From an uncultured Verrucomicrobiota bacterium (GTDB lineage Bacteria; Verrucomicrobiota; Kiritimatiellia; RFP12; UBA1067), in contig CAMPAF010000168.1 of assembly GCA_946631535.1 (NCBI GenBank), positions 1 through 6,789 of the forward strand: a DNA stretch of 6,789 nt. Reading direction: 5' to 3'. Positions 1 to 5,604 of this stretch are shown in pieces. The notes beneath the pieces were generated by a model. The model saw only the letters and a list, made by a program, of their open reading frames with translations, was not told the origin of the DNA and made no database searches. A program made the position numbers and the translations under genes. Every line of letters begins with the position of its first letter. Positions within the stretch are counted from its first letter, which is position 1.

Positions 1-747
1 GACGAGCCCGACGCCAAGGACAAGCTCCGCTCGAAGGAGCGCCGCACGCGCACGTTCGGCGGACGCCAGGAGGAGGCGCTGCGCGACTCGCTCGCGTGGG
101 CGAAGGACAACGTGGACTACGTGCTCCACACGGGCGACCTGATCGACTGGCAGAGCCAGGCGAACTTCGATCTCGTGAAGAAGTACTACGGCGGCGCGAT
201 GTTCGGCTCGATGGGCAACCACGAGTTCTACACCTACCTCCCCGGCGAGAAGTACACGGGCCAGGAGTCGTTCAAGGAGCGCAGCTGGCCGCTCCTGAAG
301 GCCGCCTATCCCGTCGACCCGCGCTTCAACGCGCAGACGGTCAACGGCATCAACTTCGTCTGCCTCGACGGAGTGTTCGGAACCGTGCAGCCGGATCTGG
401 TGGAGAAGTTCAAGGTGGAGGTGAAGAAGGGTCTGCCGATCATCCTCTGCATGCACGTGCCGTTCTTCACGGACGGCATCTGGCGCTGCGACCACAAGTA
501 CTGGAGCGGCGTCAACAAGAAGTACCGCAACGCGGCCGTCCCAGACGTGCGCGGCGACTACAAGCGCCAGCAGACCGATCCGACCACGCGCGACTTCATC
601 GCCTACCTGAAGGGGGAGAAGTTGCTGAAGGCGATCCTCGCCGGGCACCTCCACATCACGGTGCAGGAGCGCTTCTCGCCCACGGCCGTGCAGTACGTGG
701 TGGGCGGCAACTACGGCTTCGTCGGGCAGGAAGTGCTGTTCACGTGA
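1..747 (+). CDS. Calcineurin-like metallophosphoesterase, C-terminal part (5' end outside window)
   Basis: The frame is open from base 1 to a TGA at 745-747, so the gene starts upstream of the window; 248 residues are visible. Metal-binding motifs of the calcineurin-like phosphoesterase superfamily appear in order: GDLID (visible residues 45-49), GNHE (72-75), a histidine in CMHVPFF (H152) and GHLH (215-218). The first motif (DxH) would lie just before the visible part. These residues normally hold a two-metal centre that hydrolyses phosphoesters; the substrate cannot be told from the sequence. The GTG at 112 is internal, since the superfamily-like sequence continues upstream of it and the GD motif is only seven residues later, so it is not the start. 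The symporter gene follows after 19 bases, which suggests co-transcription. Whether the protein is exported is unknown because the N-terminus is missing. Confidence 0.88.
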   Translation, partial: DEPDAKDKLRSKERRTRTFGGRQEEALRDSLAWAKDNVDYVLHTGDLIDWQSQANFDLVKKYYGGAMFGSMGNHEFYTYLPGEKYTGQESFKERSWPLLKAAYPVDPRFNAQTVNGINFVCLDGVFGTVQPDLVEKFKVEVKKGLPIILCMHVPFFTDGIWRCDHKYWSGVNKKYRNAAVPDVRGDYKRQQTDPTTRDFIAYLKGEKLLKAILAGHLHITVQERFSPTAVQYVVGGNYGFVGQEVLFT

Positions 748-766
748 CGAAGGGAACGGGAAAGAC

Positions 767-2074
767 ATGAGACTGTCGCGGATTCCGCTCGTCGCACGCA
801 TCCTCATCGGGTTCGTCGCGGGCACTGTCGTCGGGCTTGTGATGTCCGAGTGCCTCGCGCCGGAGACCACGAAGGCGATCCTGCCGTGGATCGAGCCGTT
901 CGGCTCGGTCCTGGTCGCGATGCTTAAGACCGTGGTCTTCCCGATCATACTGTTCTCGCTGATCTCGGGAGCGGCGGCGCTGCCGCTGAGGCAGTCTGGA
1001 CGCGTGGGCGGAACGGTGCTGCTGTGGTACGCGGTCACGTCGCTCTTCGCCACGCTGTTCGGCGTCGCCATGGCGTATCTGATGAACCCCTCCATGGCGA
1101 ATGCCGGAGGCACTGCCCAGGTGTACATGAAGGGCGCGGAGAAGATCGCGAGCGGGCCGGCGTCGGGCTCGATCGCAGACTTTCTTGTCGGCCTTTTCCA
1201 GAATCCGTTCTCCTCCCTGGCGAACGGGCAGTTCCTGCCGATCATTGTCTTCGCGATCGCGGTCGGCCTTGCCGCGCGAAGCCTGCTGGACACGTTGGCG
1301 GACAAGGACGAGAAGGCGGCGAAGGCCATAGAGGCGCTGCTGACGGTGGTTGACGGCGCCCAGCGCGTCTCTTTCAGGCTGATCGACTGGGTAGTGCTCT
1401 ACTTCCCGATCGGCGTGTTCGCGCTCTCCGCGACGAACTTCGCGGCGAACGGCACGCTCCTGTTCGGTCCGTACCTCCGCATCGTGCTATGCGTGGTGGT
1501 TGGCGTGATGGCGATGATCTTTGTCGTCTACCCGCTGGCGATCTTGGCGTTCTGCCGCGAGAACCCGTACCGCGTGCTGCTGCGGTTGCGCGAGGCGCTC
1601 CTCACGGCGTTCGTCACGCGTTCGTCGGCCGCGACGCTGCCTGTCTCCTTCCGCGTGATGGACGAGATTGGCGTGGCCCGATCGCTCTCCAGCTTCTCGC
1701 TGCCGATGGGCGCGACGGTGAACATGGACGGCGTGTGCGTTCACCTGCCGGTGTTCGTGATCCTTGCCGCAAACATGTTCGGGCACGACCTCACGTTCGT
1801 ACAGATCGCGGCGCTCTGCCTCTCGATCATGTTCGCGTCGATCGGCGCGGGCGGCATCCCCGGCGGCTCGGTCTTCCTGCTCTTCATGGTGCTGGAGACC
1901 ATGGGCCTGCCTAACGACCAGGTGATGCTCATCGTGGCCCTGGCGCTAGGCATCAATCCGGTCCTCGACATGTTCGAGACGTGCTGCAACGTGACGGGCG
2001 ACACCGTCTGCACGTACATCGTGGCGCGCAAGAACGGGCTGGTGCACAAGGAGACGGCCGCCACGGCGGATTGA
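767..2074 (+). CDS. Dicarboxylate/amino acid:cation symporter (DAACS, SLC1/Glt fold)
   Basis: This 435-residue inner-membrane protein has the usual length for the glutamate-transporter family, which imports acidic or neutral amino acids or C4-dicarboxylates with Na+ or H+. The N-terminus (RIPLVARILIGFVAG) is typical. The re-entrant loop HP1 is at about 280-292 (TRSSAATLP), the TM7 signature NMDG at 319-322, HP2 with GIPGGS at 363-368, and TM8 with a conserved NVTGD at 408-412. Aligned from memory to GltPh, the last aspartate (GltPh D405) and the NMDG cation-site motif are kept. The arginine that reads the substrate side-chain carboxylate (R397) is Glu404, D390 is Asn397, and the threonine of NMDGT is Val323. 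The substrate is therefore probably not aspartate or glutamate. The ATG at 767 starts directly in family sequence and has a GGGA five bases upstream. Confidence 0.93.
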   Translation: MRLSRIPLVARILIGFVAGTVVGLVMSECLAPETTKAILPWIEPFGSVLVAMLKTVVFPIILFSLISGAAALPLRQSGRVGGTVLLWYAVTSLFATLFGVAMAYLMNPSMANAGGTAQVYMKGAEKIASGPASGSIADFLVGLFQNPFSSLANGQFLPIIVFAIAVGLAARSLLDTLADKDEKAAKAIEALLTVVDGAQRVSFRLIDWVVLYFPIGVFALSATNFAANGTLLFGPYLRIVLCVVVGVMAMIFVVYPLAILAFCRENPYRVLLRLREALLTAFVTRSSAATLPVSFRVMDEIGVARSLSSFSLPMGATVNMDGVCVHLPVFVILAANMFGHDLTFVQIAALCLSIMFASIGAGGIPGGSVFLLFMVLETMGLPNDQVMLIVALALGINPVLDMFETCCNVTGDTVCTYIVARKNGLVHKETAATAD

Positions 2075-2099
2075 CATCTGCGCGCGGCTTTTGTATCAT
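2071..2099 (+). promoter_or_regulatory. Sigma-70-type promoter of the foldase/oxidoreductase operon
   Basis: A perfect -35 box TTGACA (2071-2076) is followed by a 17-base spacer and a TATCAT -10 box (2094-2099), itself followed by AAT. The -35 box contains the symporter stop codon (2072-2074). Transcription would begin near 2105-2107 and leave a leader of about 20 bases holding the ribosome binding site. It is the best promoter match I noticed in the window, and it gives the downstream three genes their own start. The boxes are read directly from the sequence; promoter activity is inferred. Confidence 0.75.
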
Positions 2100-2115
2100 A
2101 ATCCGGTTTCCGAAC

Positions 2116-2122
2116 AAAGGAG
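2116..2122 (+). promoter_or_regulatory. Ribosome binding site fixing the start of the first foldase
   Basis: AAAGGAG lies five bases before the ATG at 2128. The reading frame is open further upstream, but that extension overlaps the symporter gene and the promoter. This site and the lipoprotein signal that begins at 2128 therefore decide the start. Confidence 0.85.
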
Positions 2123-2127
2123 TTAAA

Positions 2128-3330
2128 ATGAAGATTGGTCTGATTGGTGCCGCCGCGGTTGCGGCGATCGTGGTTGTCGGCTGCGGCAAGAAGGACGCCG
2201 AGCCTCAGGGGACGAAGGCGGAAACGGCCGCAGCCCCGTCTGTGGATCCCGACAAGGTTGCCGTTCTGGTGAACGGCGAGAAGCTGACGTACGGCAAGCT
2301 GGATGGCGATGTCGCGAAGGTGATGTCGTCGCAGAACGTGCCCGCCGAACAGGTTGAGGCCGCTAAGAAGTACTTCCGCGACAGGCTGGCGCAGCAGTTC
2401 GTGATGACGACAATCCTGCTGGGCGAGGCCGAGAAGAAGGGCGTGAAGCTCACCGACGAGGAGCGCAAGAAGCGCGAGGCGGAGTTCCTGAAGTCCATCG
2501 CAGGCCGTCCTGGTGCCCCGAAGTCCATCGACGAGCTTCTCGCGCAGCATCCGTTCGGCAAGGAGCGCGCGCGGAAGGAGTTCGACGATAGCCTCGTCAT
2601 CCAGAAGCTGATCGAGCAGGAGGTCACCTCGAAGATCAAGGTCGACGAGAAGAAGGTAGCCGAGCAGTTCGCCATCGCCACCTCCAACTACACGGCGGCG
2701 GTCAAGGCTGCGGCTGGCGCCGAGGGCAAGATCAAGGACCTCAAGAAGCAGCTGGACGGACTCAAGGGCGACGTCCTGACGAACAAGTTCGCGCAGCTCG
2801 CGAAAGAGCATTCCGACTGCCCGTCCAAGAGCAAGGGCGGCGACTTGGGCCCTTTCACGCGCGGTCAGATGGTGCCTGAGTTCGACAAGGTCGCGTTCTC
2901 CAGCGAGCCGCTGGTGGTGTCCGATCCGGTCAAGACGCAGTTCGGCTGGCATCTCGTGATGGTGACGAAGAAGACGCCTGCCGTCGAGGCGAAGGGCGAC
3001 AAGGCTGCCGAACCCGAGAAGGTGCAGGCTTCGCACATCCTCGTTTCCGCCCGTGCGCCCGAGAAGGCGCCTACGAAGGAAGAGGTCGAGGCGCAGATGA
3101 AGCGTCCCCAGGAACAGGTGGCCATGCAGGCGTTCGTGGAGAAGCTCCGCGCAGCCGCGAAGATCGAGGCGCCTGACTTCCCGTCCCTGCAGCCCCCCAA
3201 GCCAGAGGCCCCCAAGGCGGCTGCTCCCAAGAAAGCCATCGAGAGCAAGCCTGTAGAGGCCAAGCCCGCGGAAGCGAAGCCTGCTGAGGCGCCTAAGCCG
3301 GCGGCCAAGCCTGCCGAGGCGAAGAAGTAA
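2128..3330 (+). CDS. Parvulin-type peptidyl-prolyl isomerase lipoprotein (PrsA/SurA-like foldase), apparently permuted
   Basis: The protein has 400 residues. A lipoprotein signal peptide ends in the lipobox VVGC (Cys19); Gly20 follows, so outer-membrane anchoring facing the periplasm is likely. Residues 41-180 form a SurA/PrsA-type helical chaperone region opening with VLVNGEKLTYGKLDGD. The parvulin core is at 219-281, with the family's active-site positions visible: Cys231 in SDCPS, GGDLG (237-241), Met248 and Phe252 in QMVPEF, and His275 in FGWH. The usual first strand (HILV, with the other active-site histidine) is absent before this core. It lies after it at 303-306 (VQASHILVSAR). A helix ending KLRAAAKIEA (339-348) matches the usual C-terminus of these foldases. 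Residues 355-400 form a Pro/Ala/Lys-rich tail with KPAEA-like repeats. It probably assists folding of exported proteins by prolyl cis-trans isomerisation. Its stop overlaps the next start by one base. Confidence 0.9.
   Translation: MKIGLIGAAAVAAIVVVGCGKKDAEPQGTKAETAAAPSVDPDKVAVLVNGEKLTYGKLDGDVAKVMSSQNVPAEQVEAAKKYFRDRLAQQFVMTTILLGEAEKKGVKLTDEERKKREAEFLKSIAGRPGAPKSIDELLAQHPFGKERARKEFDDSLVIQKLIEQEVTSKIKVDEKKVAEQFAIATSNYTAAVKAAAGAEGKIKDLKKQLDGLKGDVLTNKFAQLAKEHSDCPSKSKGGDLGPFTRGQMVPEFDKVAFSSEPLVVSDPVKTQFGWHLVMVTKKTPAVEAKGDKAAEPEKVQASHILVSARAPEKAPTKEEVEAQMKRPQEQVAMQAFVEKLRAAAKIEAPDFPSLQPPKPEAPKAAAPKKAIESKPVEAKPAEAKPAEAPKPAAKPAEAKK
2248..3183 (+). repeat. Long direct repeat, copy 1 (within first foldase gene)
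   Basis: This stretch aligns without insertion or deletion to 4573-5508, at a constant offset of 2325 bases. By hand count the encoded proteins are about 66% identical over the first 145 residues and about 92% over the next 98, which hold the catalytic core. The pair is a gene duplication; recombination between the copies could delete or amplify the oxidoreductase gene between them. Confidence 0.85.
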
Positions 3331-4415
3331 TGGCGATCCGCATCGGCATCGTCGGTGCGGGCGGCATGGCCGCCTACCACATCCCCGGCTTTCGGGCCGG
3401 GGGTGCGAAAGTCGTTGCGATCGCCGACGTCAGCCGCGATGCGGCAGAGCGGGCTGCTGCGGCTTACGGCATCCCGAAGGCGTACGCGTCGCTCGGCGAC
3501 ATGCTGGCTGCGGAGCGGCTTGAGGCGGTGAGCGTCATCACTCCCAACAAGTTCCACAAGCCGCTCGTCCTTGAGGCGTTGCGCGCAGGCAAGCACGTGT
3601 TCTGCGAAAAGCCGCCAGCGCTCAACGCCGCGGAGATGACGCAGATGGCCGCTGCCGCGAAGCGCGCCAAGCGGACGCTGATGTTCGACTTCAACAACCG
3701 GGCTCGTCCCGAGTCGGTGGCCATGATGAAGGCCATACGCGCGGGAACGGTCGGCACCATCAACAGCGCGCAGGCGCTCTGGATCCGCCGCACGGGAATC
3801 CCCGGCTTCGGCGGGTGGTTCACCACGAAGGCGCTTTCGGGCGGCGGACCTGTCATCGACCTTCTGCACATGATTGACCTGGCGCTCTACTTCATGGGCT
3901 ATCCCGAGCCGGCGCACGTGCTCGCGAACACGTTCGACACGTTCATGGGCGACACGCGTTTCAAGGGACCGTGGGGGATTCCCGACAGGGCAAACGGCGT
4001 CTGCGACGTGGAGGCCGCCGCGCACGGGTTCGTGACGTTCAAGAACGGATCGGTCCTCTTCCTGCGCACCGCCTGGGCGGAGATGAACAAGCGCGAGGAG
4101 GTGTCCGTGACGTTTCAGGGCACGAAGGCCGGAGGGCTCGTCCGCCGCCTGTTCGGCACAGACGGCCTGGACGAGACGGCCGTGGACACCTGCGAGCTGT
4201 ACCGCCAGAGCGCCGCCGGAAAGCGGATCGACAAGACGCTGAAGGTGAAGCCTGACGAGACGATGGGGCGCGTGCGCGCCGCGACGAACTTTATCCGTAC
4301 GCTGCAGGGCAAGGAAGCGCCGCTCAACACGCCGGACGAGGCGATCAAGCTGATGAAGGTCATCGACGCGATATATGCGTCCGCCGCCAGCAAGGCGCCT
4401 GTCAGGGTGCGGTGA
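3330..4415 (+). CDS. Gfo/Idh/MocA family NAD(P)-dependent oxidoreductase
   Basis: The protein has 361 residues, a normal length for this family of sugar, inositol and related dehydrogenases. The N-terminal Rossmann fold opens with GIVGAGGMAAYH (residues 6-17; dinucleotide-binding GxGGxA, where the family usually has GxGxxG). The family motif EKPPALN is at 93-99, with Lys94 at the usual catalytic position. The C-terminal domain carries GGGPVIDLLHMID (171-183), matching the family pattern GGGxxxDxxxHxxD, in which the Asp and His (177 and 180) serve catalysis or substrate binding. The end (DAIYASAASKAPVRV) is typical. There is no signal peptide, so it is cytoplasmic; the substrate cannot be assigned. 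The ATG shares one base with the TAA of the foldase gene and has only a weak Shine-Dalgarno sequence, so translation is probably coupled. Lying between two exported foldases, it has no obvious functional link to them. Confidence 0.92.
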   Translation: MAIRIGIVGAGGMAAYHIPGFRAGGAKVVAIADVSRDAAERAAAAYGIPKAYASLGDMLAAERLEAVSVITPNKFHKPLVLEALRAGKHVFCEKPPALNAAEMTQMAAAAKRAKRTLMFDFNNRARPESVAMMKAIRAGTVGTINSAQALWIRRTGIPGFGGWFTTKALSGGGPVIDLLHMIDLALYFMGYPEPAHVLANTFDTFMGDTRFKGPWGIPDRANGVCDVEAAAHGFVTFKNGSVLFLRTAWAEMNKREEVSVTFQGTKAGGLVRRLFGTDGLDETAVDTCELYRQSAAGKRIDKTLKVKPDETMGRVRAATNFIRTLQGKEAPLNTPDEAIKLMKVIDAIYASAASKAPVRVR

Positions 4416-4435
4416 CGATGTCCCGCTTGGACCAG

Positions 4436-4441
4436 AAGGAG
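4436..4441 (+). promoter_or_regulatory. Ribosome binding site of the second foldase
   Basis: AAGGAG stands eight bases before the ATG at 4450 and selects this start over the longer open frame, which runs back into the oxidoreductase gene. The 34-base gap after the oxidoreductase stop shows no promoter that I can recognise, which supports co-transcription. Confidence 0.8.
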
Positions 4442-4449
4442 TTGGCAAG

Positions 4450-5604
4450 ATGAAGAAGATGATGTTGTGCGCTGCCGCTGCGGCGCTTTCAGTCGTGTGC
4501 TTGGGAGAAACGGCGCCTGCCACAGCACCTGCGGCCGCACCGGCGAAGCAGGCAGTCGCGAAGGCCGTCGATCCAGGCAAGGTCGTCGCCGAGGTCAACG
4601 GGAAAAGGCTGACGTATGGCGAACTGGATGGGGACATCGCGAAGCTGCTGGACAAGCAGAAGGTTCCTGCCGAGCGGCAAGAGGCGGTGAAGAAGCGTTT
4701 CCGCGACCAGCTCGTGCAGCAGTTCGCGATCAAGACCATCCTGCTGTGCGAGGCGGAGAAGAAGGGCGTGAAGCTGACGGGCGATGAACTCAAGAAGCGC
4801 GAGGAAGAGTTTCTCAAGTCCGTCGCCGGCCGTCCTGGCGCACCCAAGACGATCGACGAGATGCTAGAGAAGTACCCGCTCGGAAAAGAGCGTGCGCAGA
4901 GAGATGTAGAAGAAAATTTTGTCATACGGAAGCTTCTGGAGCAAGAGGTGACTTCCAAGATCAAGATCGACGAAAAGGTTTTGGCCGAGAAGTTCGCCGC
5001 AGCTACCTCCAACTACACGGCGGCCGTCAAGGCGGCGGCCGGTGCCGAGGACAAGATCAAGGGCCTGAAGAAGCAGCTGGACGGACTCAAGGGCGACGCC
5101 CTCACGAACAAGTTCGCGCAGCTTGCCAAGGAGCATTCCGACTGCCCGTCTAAGGCGAAGGGTGGAGATCTTGGCGCTTTCAGGCGCGGACAGATGGTGC
5201 CGGAGTTCGACAAGGTGGCGTTCGCGAGCGAGCCGCTGAAGGTGTCTGATCCGGTCAAGACGCAGTTCGGCTGGCATCTTGTCATGGTGACAAAGAAGTT
5301 TCCTGCAGTGGAGGCGAAGGACGGCAAACCCGCCGAGCCGGAGAAGGTGCAGGCTTCCCACATCCTGGTTTCCGCGCGCGCGCCCAAGGAACCGCCAACG
5401 AAGGAAGCCTTCGAGAAGCAGATGAAGCGCGCTCAGGAGCAGCAGGCGACGCGCAAGTACATTGACGCCCTGCGCGCTGCGGCAAAGATAGAAGCTCCTG
5501 ACTTCCCGGCCCTGAAGCCTCGGCAGAAGCCTGCTCGCAAGCCCGGCAAGACGATGTCGATCGAAAGCAAGCCCATTGAGGTCAAGCCGCTCAAGGCGAA
5601 GTGA
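4450..5604 (+). CDS. Second parvulin-type peptidyl-prolyl isomerase (paralogue, exported), apparently permuted
   Basis: The protein has 384 residues and is a paralogue of the gene at 2128. The start is a Lys-Lys-containing signal peptide (MKKMMLCAAAAALSVV). The only cysteine near its end (Cys17 in SVVC) has Val at -1, where a lipobox normally has Gly, Ala or Ser. A soluble periplasmic protein cut by signal peptidase I is therefore more likely than a lipoprotein. The SurA/PrsA-type helical region is at about 42-181 and the parvulin core at 220-282, with Cys232, GGDLG (238-242), Met249, Phe253 and His276. As in the paralogue, the HILV strand (304-307) comes after the core. The tail (354-384) is shorter and less repetitive but shares IESKP. 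Residues 152-160 are encoded by unusually AT-rich codons (about 4903-4930). The 3' end overlaps convergent recO by 14 bases. It probably folds secreted proteins alongside its paralogue. Confidence 0.9.
   Translation: MKKMMLCAAAAALSVVCLGETAPATAPAAAPAKQAVAKAVDPGKVVAEVNGKRLTYGELDGDIAKLLDKQKVPAERQEAVKKRFRDQLVQQFAIKTILLCEAEKKGVKLTGDELKKREEEFLKSVAGRPGAPKTIDEMLEKYPLGKERAQRDVEENFVIRKLLEQEVTSKIKIDEKVLAEKFAAATSNYTAAVKAAAGAEDKIKGLKKQLDGLKGDALTNKFAQLAKEHSDCPSKAKGGDLGAFRRGQMVPEFDKVAFASEPLKVSDPVKTQFGWHLVMVTKKFPAVEAKDGKPAEPEKVQASHILVSARAPKEPPTKEAFEKQMKRAQEQQATRKYIDALRAAAKIEAPDFPALKPRQKPARKPGKTMSIESKPIEVKPLKAK
4573..5508 (+). repeat. Long direct repeat, copy 2 (within second foldase gene)
   Basis: This is the partner of 2248-3183 and lies in the same orientation. 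Identity is highest in the catalytic region, where runs of about 30 identical bases occur (for example around 5068-5098 and 5248-5279). It drops clearly in the 5' third, and the signal peptides and C-terminal tails outside the repeat are unlike. Confidence 0.85.

Noticed and set aside
96..770. Plus-strand open frame overlapping the metallophosphoesterase
   Set aside because: Its Arg/Ala/Gly-rich translation is typical of a frame-shifted shadow. The frame starting at base 1 carries the metal-binding motifs.
2055..2092. Possible intrinsic terminator after the symporter
   Set aside because: Only a 4-bp stem (GCCG/CGGC) and a TTTT are present, separated by the promoter region; too weak to call.
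1981..2127. N-terminal extension of the first foldase to 1981
   Set aside because: It would overlap the symporter gene and span the promoter. The ATG at 2128 has a strong ribosome binding site and a complete lipoprotein signal.
1741..3036. Open frame of 431 codons on the minus strand
   Set aside because: It is antisense to the symporter and the first foldase. Its Leu/Arg-rich, repetitive translation is the mirror of Lys/Glu/Ala-rich coding sequence and has no motif.
2865..5012. Open frame of 715 codons on the minus strand
   Set aside because: It lies antisense across the first foldase, the oxidoreductase and the second foldase, all of which have clear family motifs. Long antisense frames are expected in GC-rich DNA with strong third-position bias, and its translation shows no recognisable domain.
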